Positions 1 through 8,500 of a stretch of 14,792 bases of DNA are shown here, one piece after another. Position 1 is the stretch's first letter. Each line of letters begins with the position of its first letter. Source of the DNA: an uncultured Tolumonas sp. (GTDB lineage: Bacteria; Pseudomonadota; Gammaproteobacteria; Enterobacterales; Aeromonadaceae); assembly GCA_903931645.1 (NCBI GenBank), contig CAIZDF010000228.1, positions 1 through 14,792 on the forward strand. Reading direction: 5' to 3'. The translations under genes and the position numbers were made by a program. The notes beneath the pieces are model-generated. The model was not told the DNA's origin, made no database searches, and worked only from the letters and a program-made list of their open reading frames with translations.

Positions 1-879
1 AGCTCCGACTAGACCAGACAAGCCGACAATTTCACCCGCCCGCACATTCAAGGTGCCAGACAGCACTTTGTCTTCATCGGTCAGATCATTGCATTCCAAT
101 ACCATGTCACCTTTGGTTATGGTGCGGTCTTTGTTGAACAGATCATTGAGTGGACGGCCCACCATCATGCGGACCAGTTCGCTGGCGGAGAGTTCGCTGC
201 GCATCAGGCTGCCGATATATTGACCATCACGTAATACGCTGACGCGATCAGATAATTCATAGATTTCAGCCATGCGGTGGCTGATATAGATGATTGCCAA
301 CCCTTCACTGCGCAGTTTTTTGATCAGCGCAAATAACATATCGGTTTCGCGGGAAGACAGCGCAGCCGTCGGTTCGTCCATGACTAGCACACGACTGTTA
401 CGGTGCAGCGCGCGGGCAATTTCCACCTGCTGTTGTTCGGCAATACTCAGGCTGGATACTTTAGCCGAGGCTTTAAAACGTGCTGCCAGACGGGCCAGTA
501 CCAACTCGGTTTCTTCTTCCATCTTCTGACGGTTCACCATCCCGTTACGGGTGATTTCTGAACCGAGAAAAATGTTTTCCGCAACAGTAAGGTTAGGTGC
601 CAGATTGATTTCCTGATAAATCAGGGTAATTCCGGCATTCAACGCGTCTTTCGGACCATTGATGGTGTAAGGCTGACCATCGATAGCAATTTCGCCGGCG
701 GTTGCAGTGTAAGCACCCGCCAGAATTTTCATCAGTGTACTTTTACCGGCACCATTTTCCCCCATCAGGGAATGCACTTCGCCGGGATAGACCGTCAAGC
801 TGACATCTTTCAGGGCGTAGAACTGGCCGAAGCGTTTGGCGATGTTTCGCATCTCCAAAATGGGTTGTTTGTCGCTCAT
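1..879 (-). CDS. Sugar ABC transporter ATP-binding protein, CUT2 family (RbsA/MglA/XylG-like), C-terminal part outside window
   Basis: This is the cytoplasmic ATPase of a high-affinity sugar importer; family members carry two fused nucleotide-binding domains of about 500 residues in total. The window holds 293 codons read leftwards. The first domain is complete: Walker [10 protein letters not shown] at residues 40-48, Q-loop Gln89, a signature LSIAEQQ at 144-150 (the degenerate form usual in CUT2 proteins), Walker B ending in Asp168-Glu169, and the H-loop His201. The second domain begins near residue 260, and the window ends at GLSGLVGA, the start of its Walker A-like loop. Two ATGs lie in tandem (882 and 879). 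I prefer 879 because a GAGG (888-891) sits six bases before it. The substrate cannot be told from this part; ribose, galactose, xylose, allose or inositol are all possible. Binding-protein and permease genes should lie to the left. It is divergent from the kinase gene. Confidence 0.93.
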   Translation of the reverse strand, partial: MSDKQPILEMRNIAKRFGQFYALKDVSLTVYPGEVHSLMGENGAGKSTLMKILAGAYTATAGEIAIDGQPYTINGPKDALNAGITLIYQEINLAPNLTVAENIFLGSEITRNGMVNRQKMEEETELVLARLAARFKASAKVSSLSIAEQQQVEIARALHRNSRVLVMDEPTAALSSRETDMLFALIKKLRSEGLAIIYISHRMAEIYELSDRVSVLRDGQYIGSLMRSELSASELVRMMVGRPLNDLFNKDRTITKGDMVLECNDLTDEDKVLSGTLNVRAGEIVGLSGLVGA

Positions 880-949
880 CATCTGCCTCGTGGTGAAGTT
901 TCATGGCAGCAGTAAAACACCGGTGTGTAAATGGCGTATGTTTTGTGTG

Positions 950-973
950 ATTAACAATTGTCATAATGTTAAT
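950..973. promoter_or_regulatory. Interrupted palindrome, candidate operator between divergent transporter and kinase genes
   Basis: The arms ATTAACA (950-956) and TGTTAAT (967-973) are perfect 7-bp inverted repeats around a 10-bp AT-rich centre. One mismatch further out they continue to pair at 948 and 975. The size, about 24 bp with two-fold symmetry, fits a site for a dimeric regulator, and the position midway between two divergent starts fits shared control. A TGTGA half-site resembling CRP overlaps the left edge (946-950), but its partner half is poor. Which protein binds is unknown. Seen: the symmetry. Inferred: its role. Confidence 0.4.
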
Positions 974-989
974 GACGCTTTTGTTCACC

Positions 990-1019
990 TTGCCAAGCGG
1001 CTACTCTGACACCTCTAAT
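990..1019 (+). promoter_or_regulatory. Predicted sigma-70 promoter of the hybrid kinase gene
   Basis: The -35 TTGCCA (990-995) and -10 TCTAAT (1014-1019) each match consensus at five of six bases with an 18-bp spacer. Transcription would start near 1026, leaving a leader of only about 12 bases before the ATG at 1038. That agrees with the lack of a good Shine-Dalgarno sequence; only GTGAGA at 1025-1030 is present. The palindrome at 950-973 lies just upstream of the -35 element, where an activator would typically bind. Confidence 0.4.
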
Positions 1020-1037
1020 TGGTTGTGAGAAATTGCC

Positions 1038-3668
1038 ATGTCGTCACCCTCTTTTCATCGTAAGCCATTGTTTTCTGGTGTTCGTGGCCGTCTGTTGTCC
1101 TTCAACTTACTGGTGGTGTCGTTAACGCTGGCCATTGGCATCATTGCCGTTTTTGGTTTTAACAATGCTGGGAGGTTGCTCACAGATATGCAGGAAAGTA
1201 CGCTGTCAGAAATGAGCAGCGGCATGGAAGTGGGCGTTAAAACTGCGAAAGTGGCGACGGTGGCAGTGAGTCTGACGCAAGTCATCGGCGCGATGGAGTA
1301 TCAAAGTGAATCGGATTTATTGAAGAACTCACTGCAAGGGTTACGGGATTCATTAACCAAAATGGCTGCCGCCCCGCTGGCACAGCAACAACCGCAACTG
1401 ATCAACCGTATTCATAAACGCAGCGATGAATTACAAGAAAGTGTGCGTCGTCTGCTCGATCTGACCCGCACCCGCCATCTGGAACGTCACGACCTACTCG
1501 GCGTGATTTATCAGGCGCAATCGCAACTGGAATTGTTGGCGAAAGAAAATGCCGTCGGTTGGCCGACCGCGTTAGAGCAAAGCTTGTTTGCCAATATGCT
1601 GGAGATGACGCTGACTATTCCGGCTTCGCCTGACGTACTCAAGCAGCTGTCTTTATTACGCCAGCGCTGGCAACAAGGCATTGATCAGGCTGATCCGGAA
1701 CGACGCAGCACCTTGCGGGAATTGTGTAATACCTTGCAGCCGGTCGATGAGCTGAATCAGAAACTGCAAAACAGTGATCTGGCCATTGCTTATCACACCT
1801 TCCGCATCAAGGCTTTGGTCAACCTGCTGGATGAAGACATCAACCAGTATGTGCAGCTGGTGGTGAACTCCGCCAGCTCGCGCGCCGAGCGCACGCACAG
1901 TGAATTACAAACCAGCACCTTCACTATCGAAATCTTTGGTTTGCTGGCGGTGGTCATTACCGCGTTAGCGGGCAATTACATCTACGACAATCTGGGTGTG
2001 CTGGTGTCCGCAATTGCCGATGCTATGACGCGGCTGACCAAAGGGGAACGCACGGTGCGGGTACCGGCACTGCATCGGCAAGATGAACTGGGTGATTTGG
2101 CGCGGGCGTTTAACGTATTTGCCAATAATGCTGCCTCACTGGCGCGGGTTACCAAGCTGTTTAAAGAAAAAAGCATTCAGCTGGAAACCACCTTTCTTTC
2201 CATCCGCGATGGTTTCGCGCTGTTTGATGCCGAAGGGGCGTTGGTGGTGTGTAACCCGCAATATGCCTCTTTGCTGCAAATGGAGCAGATCGTCCACGGC
2301 TGCCATTTCCGTGAATTATTACAACGTCTGCAAGAGCACGGTGCGCAACGCAGTGATGGCAAACCACTCTCGCCCGATCATCTGTGGCGCGATGATGACA
2401 GCGTCCTGACACTGGAATTGCAGCTGGATGGTGAACGTTACGTCGAATTGCGTCTGAACCGGCTGACCAATAAAAGCATCGCCAGCATGGTGTTAGACCG
2501 GACCGACCGGAAAGTGCTGGAAGCTGAGCTGATCCACAGCCAGAAAATGAAAGCGGTGGGGCATCTGACCGGTGGTATTGCGCATGACTTTAATAACCTG
2601 CTGGCTGTCATTCTTGGTAATCTGGAATTACTGCAAACTGATGAGCTTGAAGAACGCACACGCCAGCGGATCGAACGCGCTTATAAAGCGGCTGAACGGG
2701 GCGCCCAGCTGACGCAGCGTCTGCTGGCTTTCTCGCGCAAACAAGCACTGCGCCCTCGTGCCATCGATTTGGCCGAGCTGGTCACCAACCTGCGCGAACT
2801 GATGGAGCACTCGTTACCGGCCACTCTGCGGCTGGAACTGGATATTCAGCCCGATTTAAGGGCGGCCTGGATGGATGCCAACCAGTTGGAAAACAGTTTG
2901 CTCAATCTGGTGGTGAATGCGCGTGATGCGATGGAGGGGCGTAGTGGCACCATCCGTATTCGTTTGTTCAACCAGCGCGTAGAGCGCACCAGCGGTCGGA
3001 TACAGGATATGGTCACGGTCGAGGTGATTGACCAAGGTTGTGGTATGACTGCGGAAGTGTTGCGGCGGGTGTTTGAACCATTTTTTACTACCAAGGCGGC
3101 CGGTAAGGGCAGTGGGCTGGGGTTATCGATGGTGTACGGTTTTGTGCGCCAGTCGGGTGGGCGCGTGCAAATTGACAGCGAACCACAACGCGGCAGTTGT
3201 GTGCGTCTGCAATTACCCTGTGCAGAGGCTGAACCGATTGCATTAACGACAGCGGCTATGCCCACACCGGTATGGTCAGAAAATGAGATGCCATTAGTGG
3301 TGGTGCTGGAAGATCAGACCGATGTACGACAAACATTGTGTGAATATCTGCATAGCATCGGTTGTCTGACCATGGATACCGATTGTGGTAATCAGGCACT
3401 GACATGGGTGAAAACGATTCCTGATGTAAAATTGCTGATCAGTGACATTGTTTTACCCGGTCAGGCCAGTGGCATCGAAATAGTGCAGCAAGCACAACAA
3501 CTGAACGCCGATTTAAAATTGTTGTTAGTCAGTGGGCATGATTTTAGTGAACAAGTTGCCAAGTTGAACTGGCCATTATTAACGAAACCCTATACTCGAG
3601 CTGATCTGGTGACCCAATTGACGCACTTATGGCAAAAAAATCACTCAAAAATTGATGTAACAGGGTAA
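1038..3668 (+). CDS. Membrane-bound hybrid sensor histidine kinase, TorS-like, with C-terminal receiver and no HPt domain
   Basis: An 876-residue inner-membrane kinase. Transmembrane segment 1 is about residues 19-41. A mostly helical periplasmic domain of about 255 residues follows, with TM2 at about 297-317. HAMP is at about 318-372, a PAS-like domain at about 380-490 and the HisKA H-box at GGIAHDFNN with phospho-acceptor His516. The HATPase N-box contains NLVVNARDAM, followed by DQGCGM, FEPFFTTK and the G2 loop GSGLGLS. The receiver (about 753-870) keeps Glu758/Asp759, phospho-acceptor Asp803, Ser832 and Lys850, so it looks active. The helical sensor region and overall order recall TorS, but TorS continues into an HPt domain and this protein stops after the receiver. 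The HDFNN type of H-box is shared with the HPK4 kinases. No response-regulator or HPt gene is in the window. It is divergent from a sugar ABC transporter gene, which suggests a link to periplasmic sugar sensing; the ligand is unknown. Confidence 0.9.
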   Translation: MSSPSFHRKPLFSGVRGRLLSFNLLVVSLTLAIGIIAVFGFNNAGRLLTDMQESTLSEMSSGMEVGVKTAKVATVAVSLTQVIGAMEYQSESDLLKNSLQGLRDSLTKMAAAPLAQQQPQLINRIHKRSDELQESVRRLLDLTRTRHLERHDLLGVIYQAQSQLELLAKENAVGWPTALEQSLFANMLEMTLTIPASPDVLKQLSLLRQRWQQGIDQADPERRSTLRELCNTLQPVDELNQKLQNSDLAIAYHTFRIKALVNLLDEDINQYVQLVVNSASSRAERTHSELQTSTFTIEIFGLLAVVITALAGNYIYDNLGVLVSAIADAMTRLTKGERTVRVPALHRQDELGDLARAFNVFANNAASLARVTKLFKEKSIQLETTFLSIRDGFALFDAEGALVVCNPQYASLLQMEQIVHGCHFRELLQRLQEHGAQRSDGKPLSPDHLWRDDDSVLTLELQLDGERYVELRLNRLTNKSIASMVLDRTDRKVLEAELIHSQKMKAVGHLTGGIAHDFNNLLAVILGNLELLQTDELEERTRQRIERAYKAAERGAQLTQRLLAFSRKQALRPRAIDLAELVTNLRELMEHSLPATLRLELDIQPDLRAAWMDANQLENSLLNLVVNARDAMEGRSGTIRIRLFNQRVERTSGRIQDMVTVEVIDQGCGMTAEVLRRVFEPFFTTKAAGKGSGLGLSMVYGFVRQSGGRVQIDSEPQRGSCVRLQLPCAEAEPIALTTAAMPTPVWSENEMPLVVVLEDQTDVRQTLCEYLHSIGCLTMDTDCGNQALTWVKTIPDVKLLISDIVLPGQASGIEIVQQAQQLNADLKLLLVSGHDFSEQVAKLNWPLLTKPYTRADLVTQLTHLWQKNHSKIDVTG

Positions 3669-3869
3669 TTTTCGTGTTTTTTCTGTCTGAGTCCTATCAT
3701 AGCGATTGTTTGATGAGCACAAATCGGAGAAGATAGCGCCAAGGATCAGTACATTGAGTTTTTGTGTGCAAAATGCAAAAAAATCTCCGTTAGTATTGAT
3801 TCGTATGGCCGTTTTTGTGTCATACTATTGAGGCTTTGAAGCCATCCTAATAAAGTCAAAGGAGTTATC
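3669..3869. other. Kinase-lpp intergenic region: no terminator seen, AT-rich tract ahead of lpp
   Basis: I find no convincing Rho-independent terminator after the kinase stop; the only pairings are weak, such as CGGAGA (3725-3730) with TCTCCG (3784-3789) across 53 bases. An A/T-rich stretch at about 3757-3783, with arms TTTTTG and CAAAAA, lies just upstream of the lpp promoter. It could act as an UP element, as suits a very strongly expressed gene. No open reading frame in this stretch looks real. Confidence 0.4.
3796..3826 (+). promoter_or_regulatory. Predicted lpp promoter
   Basis: The -10 CATACT (3821-3826) is preceded by TGT, making an extended -10 element. A -35 candidate TTGATT (3796-3801) lies 19 bp upstream, which is longer than ideal, so the extended -10 may carry the weight. 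Transcription would start near 3833 and give a leader of about 37 bases, close to the E. coli lpp leader as I recall it. A small hairpin, GGCT with AGCC, lies in the leader at 3832-3843. The ribosome site AAAGGAG (3858-3864) is strong, with five bases to the ATG. Confidence 0.35.
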
Positions 3870-4118
3870 ATGAACAAGTATCAAGTACTGCTGGGCACCA
3901 TCGCTCTGAGCTCAACCCTGCTGGTTGGTTGTGCAAACACCTCTAAAATCGAATCTGACGTTCAGACCCTGACTGGTAAAGTTGACCAGCTGGCTACTGA
4001 AGTTGGTTCAATCAAAGACGGTCAGAGCAAACTGGCTGCTGACGTTGCTGACGCTAAAGCAGAAGCTGCTCGCGCTAACGCACGTCTGGACAACCTGGCA
4101 ACTCATTACAAGAAATAA
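3870..4118 (+). CDS. lpp: Major outer-membrane (Braun) lipoprotein Lpp
   Basis: An 82-residue lipoprotein. The signal peptide is residues 1-20 with lipobox LVGC, so Cys21 becomes the lipidated N-terminus. The mature 62 residues form a heptad coiled coil that makes a trimer in E. coli. The C-terminus ends Tyr-Lys-Lys, matching the Tyr-Arg-Lys end whose last lysine is joined to peptidoglycan. The blocks SDVQTL, KVDQL and the C-terminal AARANARLDNLAT segment align closely with E. coli Lpp. Mature E. coli Lpp has 58 residues. My alignment places a three-residue deletion near the N-terminus and a seven-residue insertion (one heptad) in the middle. Codon choice is strongly biased to CTG, GCT, AAA and GTT, as in very highly expressed genes. 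The gene has its own promoter and terminator and faces an L,D-transpeptidase gene of the Lpp-attaching group. Confidence 0.95.
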   Translation: MNKYQVLLGTIALSSTLLVGCANTSKIESDVQTLTGKVDQLATEVGSIKDGQSKLAADVADAKAEAARANARLDNLATHYKK

Positions 4119-4141
4119 TTATTTCTTGGTGATGAACCCTC

Positions 4142-4178
4142 TGATGTGGCACTGCTTTTGCGGTGCCTCATCATTTTT
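4142..4178 (+). terminator. Rho-independent terminator of lpp
   Basis: The stem pairs 4142-4155 with 4160-4173 around a TTTT loop. It contains one T-T mismatch and one wobble and is followed by a run of five T (4174-4178). It starts 23 bases after the lpp stop codon. It is strong and on the plus strand only. Confidence 0.85.
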
Positions 4179-4280
4179 GGGCCGCGGATAATTTCATTTC
4201 ATAATTCTCTCTCTGTCTTTTCTCTCCCATTTATCAGCCAATTTTATCTGTCATCGTGTTATCTCATTTTTTCCAGATAT

Positions 4281-4306
4281 AAAAAAACCCCGCCGCAGCG
4301 AGGTTT
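4281..4306 (-). terminator. Rho-independent terminator of the L,D-transpeptidase gene
   Basis: Read on the minus strand, 4306-4298 pairs with 4293-4285 (nine positions, one mismatch) around a four-base loop. The stem is GC-rich and is followed by a run of seven U from the A-tract at 4281-4287. It begins about 18 bases past the TAA at 4325-4327. There is no T-run on the plus-strand side, so it serves the minus-strand gene only. Confidence 0.85.
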
Positions 4307-4324
4307 GAAGGCAATCTGCAAAGA

Positions 4325-5257
4325 TTATTTGGTTTGCGGATTGATCTGAACTGGTAAACCAGTACGGTCTTCCAATGCTTGCTTAACTACATGCGAATCA
4401 GTATCTGCTTTCGCAATGAAGTGGCCGATGCCTGCGGTCATTGGTAATGAAGCCTGTTCTGTCGAGTTGAGCTCTTCCATGGTGCGTGACAGTGGCTCAT
4501 GTATTTCCAGATAACGGCGACCATCCGGTTCTTGGGTGGCTTTCACTGGCTGGTTGATGAATTGTACGCGAGTACCAACAGGAACTACGCTGAACAAGTG
4601 CTTGATATCGTCATTGCGCAGACGAATACAGCCGTGGCTGACACGCAGACCGATACCAAAGCTGGCGTTGGTGCCGTGAATGGCATACAGGTTACCGACA
4701 TACAGCGCAAACAGACCCATTGGGTTTTCTGGGCCAGCAGGAACTACGGCAGGCAACGGTTCACCCATGGCGGCATATTCTTTATGCACTTTCGCGGTTG
4801 GGGTCCAGGTTGGGTTGGCTTGTTTCCGTTGCACTGAGGTTACCCAGTTTTCCGGCGTATCTTTACCCAGCTGACCAATACCAACTGGCAGCACTTCGAC
4901 GGTTTTTTTGCCTTTTGGATAATAATACAGACGCATTTCCGCCACGTTGATGACAACGCCTTCATGCGGGGTATCCGGCAGGATCAGCTGTTGTGGAATG
5001 ATCAGCGTGCTGCCTGGTTTTGGCAGGTAAGGATCAACACCATGGTTGGCTTCCATCATGCCACTCAGGCCGATCTGGTATTTGGCAGCGATCGCTTCCA
5101 GTGGTTGTTTGCTGTCGGCAGGGACAACATACTCAATATTCTGGCCAACTAAGCGGCTGTTTGCTGCTGGCAACGGGTATTCAACGGCCGACGCTGACAA
5201 ACTGGTCAGGGTCAGACCACACAGCAGAGCCGGAATGGCATTGCGCATGATGTTCAT
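4325..5257 (-). CDS. erfK: Periplasmic L,D-transpeptidase, ErfK/YbiS/YcfS/YnhG family, closest to ErfK (LdtA)
   Basis: A 310-residue exported enzyme, the same length as E. coli ErfK as I recall it. A Sec signal peptide (about 1-24, ending SASA) is followed by a LysM-like region (about 43-90, with [12 protein letters not shown] and TLIIPQQ). The YkuD catalytic domain (about 98-235) contains the block IHGTN and the active-site motif SHGCIRLR with its nucleophilic cysteine. Family members cleave the meso-diaminopimelate-D-Ala bond of tetrapeptide stems and transfer the stem, either to the C-terminal lysine of Lpp (ErfK, YbiS, YcfS) or to another stem (YnhG, YcbB). Long blocks such as [28 protein letters not shown] and RLRNDDIK match ErfK best. 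The start at 5257 is supported by AGGA five bases upstream; a second in-frame ATG lies three codons later. It is convergent with lpp. Assignment to LdtA rather than a paralogue is by recalled similarity. Confidence 0.92.
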   Translation of the reverse strand: MNIMRNAIPALLCGLTLTSLSASAVEYPLPAANSRLVGQNIEYVVPADSKQPLEAIAAKYQIGLSGMMEANHGVDPYLPKPGSTLIIPQQLILPDTPHEGVVINVAEMRLYYYPKGKKTVEVLPVGIGQLGKDTPENWVTSVQRKQANPTWTPTAKVHKEYAAMGEPLPAVVPAGPENPMGLFALYVGNLYAIHGTNASFGIGLRVSHGCIRLRNDDIKHLFSVVPVGTRVQFINQPVKATQEPDGRRYLEIHEPLSRTMEELNSTEQASLPMTAGIGHFIAKADTDSHVVKQALEDRTGLPVQINPQTK

Positions 5258-5562
5258 AAGGGTCCTGTAATTGTTACTTGATTCAAGCTAATTGAGTTAG
5301 TTTGGCTATTTATCGGTTTTGTTTTTTTACATGCTCAGTTTATTGGTCAGAGTGAGGGTGTGACCAAGATGCGCATTTTTGCCCTGTCTGCGTAATATTT
5401 CAACTTTATGATGCAAATCACTGCAAAAAGTCATGCTATCGGATTGTTGACCGGCTAAATAATCGATTTTTCCGAAGATTGTGCCCAAACGAATAGTGAT
5501 GAGCGGCCGCTTTCCTCTATTATCGATATCATTGCAGCGCAGTTTAGACACAGGTAGCAGGC
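5258..5562. other. Divergent intergenic region between the L,D-transpeptidase gene and recC
   Basis: This 305-base stretch carries no convincing gene. Seen in it: a CTTGA-T-TCAAG palindrome (5277-5287) just upstream of the transpeptidase ribosome site, a T-rich tract (about 5317-5328), the inverted repeat described separately (5343-5367), and TATTAT (5518-5523) as a possible recC -10 element without a good -35. A 74-codon GTG-initiated frame on the minus strand (5551-5327) has no Shine-Dalgarno sequence and no recognisable similarity, so I do not call it. Confidence 0.5.
5343..5367. repeat. Interrupted palindrome upstream of recC
   Basis: TTGGTCA (5343-5349) and TGACCAA (5361-5367) are perfect 7-bp inverted arms separated by 11 bases. 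It could be an operator, or an RNA hairpin if transcribed. It has no T-run, so it is not an intrinsic terminator. It lies about 195 bp before recC and 85 bp before the divergent transpeptidase gene. Confidence 0.4.
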
Positions 5563-8500
5563 ATGTTCAGGGTTTATCACTCCAATCAGCTGGATGTTCT
5601 AAAAAGTCTGTTAGCACATCTCATTCAATTGTCGCCACTGCAACCAGCATTGGCGGCAGAAACTATTCTGGTGCAAAGCCCTGGCATGGCGCAGTGGCTG
5701 AAACAAGCACTGGCACAAGATCTGGGTGTGGCGGCGAATATCGTCTTTCCGCTGCCATCGAGTTTTATCTGGCAGATGTTTCATCAGGTGCTGCCGGAAG
5801 TGCCGAAAGAAAATCCGTATACCAAACCCGGCATGTTGTGGCGACTGATGCAGTTGTTACCGCAATGCATGGACGAGGATCTGTTTGCTCCACTGGCCGG
5901 TTATCTGGCGCAAGACGATGATGGCCGTCGTTGTTATCAGTTGTGCCAGCGTATTGCCGACTTGTTTGACCAATATCTGGTTTATCGGCCGGACTGGATT
6001 GTTGATTGGGAACAAGATGGCACTTTGGGCGCGGAGGCGCAGCCGTGGCAGCCGGTGTTGTGGCGCAAACTGGTAGCACTGACGGAGCAACAAGCCAGTC
6101 ATTTGCATCGGGTTAACTTGTTTTCGAGTTTTATCAACACGCTAAAAGCTGGTAAACCAAAGGCGGTGCTGCCGCAGCGATTGTTTGTGTTTGGCATCTC
6201 ATCGCTGCCACCGCATTATCTGGAAGCACTGATGGCGCTGGGAGAGCATTGCGAAGTGCATCTGCTGCTCACCAATCCGTGCCGCTATTACTGGGGCGAT
6301 CTGCAGGAAGAGAATCAGCTCAACCGGCGGGTGCTGAATAACTTGCTGGCGCAGCGCCGTGAACGTTGGCAGCAGGCGGAATTGCAGCAGCCACTCTTAC
6401 CCGAGACCGAATTAGCACGGCTGTTCAGCGATGACGGCGAACAGCAGGGCAACCCGTTATTGGTGTCGCTGGGCAAACAGGGGCGTGATTATCTGGCGCT
6501 GCTGGCGGAGATCAGTGCGGCGGAAATTGATGCCTTTGCGGAGATCAACAGCGATAGCCTGTTGCATCTGGTGCAGCAAGATCTGCTGGAGCTGCAAGAT
6601 GGCACCCGTATCAAGCCGAAACGAAACGTGACTTTAGATGATCGATCGCTGGTGCTGCATGGTTGTCACAGCCCGTTACGCGAAGTGGAAGTGCTGCATG
6701 ACCAACTGCTGCAACGTTTTGGTGCTGACTCAAACCTGACCCCGAAAGACGTTGTGGTGATGGTGGCGGATATCAATCGCTACGGCCCTTATATCCAAGC
6801 GGTATTCGGCAGTGCCGCCGGTGAGCGCTATATTCCGTTTTCGATTTCTGACCGCTCGGCAACGCAGGAAAATCCGTTACTGCAAAGTTTCCTGATCTTG
6901 CTGTCGCTGCCGAGTTTACGTTGTACTGCGACCGAGTTGCTGGAATTGCTGGCGGTGCCCGCGCTGCTAAAACGCTTCGGGTTGGCGGAAAGTGATCTGA
7001 CTACGTTGCGACGCTGGGCGCTGGAGTCAGGCGTGCGCTGGGGGCTGGCGCCGGCCGATGGTGAGCGCTTCGAGTTACCACCGCGTGCGCGGCATACCTG
7101 GTTGTTCGGGTTGGAACGGATGCTGCTCGGCTTTGCCAGTGGCAACGAAACCCTGTTTGCCGATGTCGCACCGTACACCGCGATTGAAGGGCAAAATGCG
7201 GTGAAACTCGGCCAACTGGCACGTTTTATCAGCCAAGTGCTGGCGTTGCGTGATGAATTGGAAACGGCACGGCCGATCACCGAATGGCAGAATTTAGTTG
7301 ATCGGCTGTTACTCGATTTTTACCTGCCGGAAGAGCAGCTCGATGAAGAGGATGCAACGGCACTGAGCCTGATCCGTTCGACCGTGCAAAGCTGGCAGCA
7401 ACGGCTGTCGCAGATGAATTATCAGGCGCCACTGCCGTTGACCGTATTCCACGATCATCTGCAAAGTGAGCTGAACGCGGTGCGGGGTGGGCAGCAATTC
7501 CTCGCTGGACGGGTTAATTTTTGCACCCTGATGCCGATGCGTGCGATCCCCTTTAAAGTGGTGTGCCTGCTGGGCATGAACGATGGCTTGTATCCGCGCA
7601 GCATGCCACCGTTGGGTTTTGATTTAATGGCCAACCAGCCACGCAAAGGCGATCGTTCACGCCGCGAAGACGACCGCTATTTGTTTTTAGAGGCTATGCT
7701 CGCCGCACAAGAACAACTTTATATCTCGTATGTCTCGCACAGTGCCACCGATAACCGGCATCTGATGCCATCGGTGCTGGTCACCGAATTGCAGGAGTAT
7801 TGTCAGCGCGCATTTTGTCTAGCGACAGCGAGTGATGGTAACGAGGCGGAACAAGAAGAACGATTGCTGGCGCATCTGCTGACCGAACATCCGTTGGTGC
7901 CTTACGATGCCCGCTATTTTGCGCCGGATGCGCAAGTGGCTGGGGCGCGGCTGTTCAGTTATGCCGCCGATTGGCTGCCAGCATTGTCCCCGACGGGGAA
8001 TGCCGGCTTTTTTGATGGTGAGCTGCCATTACCTGATGAGCTTAATATCACCAAACAGAAACCCGAGATTGAACTGGCCGACTGGCTGCGTTTTTTCCGC
8101 AATCCGGTGGCGGGATTTTTCCGCCGACGCCTGCGTGTGCAGTTTGTGGAACGTGAAGCCGCATTAGAAGACAGCGAGCCGTTTTGGCTGGATAAACTGC
8201 AGCAATATCAGCTGCGTGAGCGTTTGTTACGTTATCAGCGGCTCGGCGTGGCAGAGGCTGTTTGGCAACCGCGCTTGCTGGCCGAAGGGCAGTTGCCCGA
8301 TGGTGAGTTTGGCAAGCTGGCGCTGCAGGGTGATGCCAACAATCTCACGCCATTGGTTATGGCGATGCAAACATGGCCGCTGGCACAAGCACAACGCGAA
8401 ACTTTCCATCTGGATTTCAACAATTGGCAGTTGCTGGGTAGTGTCGGTGACGTTTATAACGGCCAGTTGGTGCGACACCGAGTGAGTAAACTCAAAGCCA

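Noticed and set aside
946..961. CRP site at TGTGA in the divergent region
   Set aside because: Only one half-site matches; the second half ATTGT is far from TCACA.
743..988. 81-codon minus-strand frame across the transporter start
   Set aside because: It overlaps the ABC ATPase start in another frame and spans the control region; composition is unlike a protein and there is no ribosome site.
2846..3265. 139-codon minus-strand frame inside the kinase gene
   Set aside because: It is antisense to the conserved kinase catalytic domain; a shadow of the real frame.
3725..3789. CGGAGA/TCTCCG repeat as a terminator of the kinase gene
   Set aside because: Six-base arms with a 53-base loop and no T-run; probably chance.
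5327..5551. 74-codon minus-strand frame upstream of recC as a small gene
   Set aside because: It starts with GTG, has no Shine-Dalgarno sequence, no signal or recognisable motif, and sits in a spacer with other regulatory-looking elements. Conservation would be needed to revive it.
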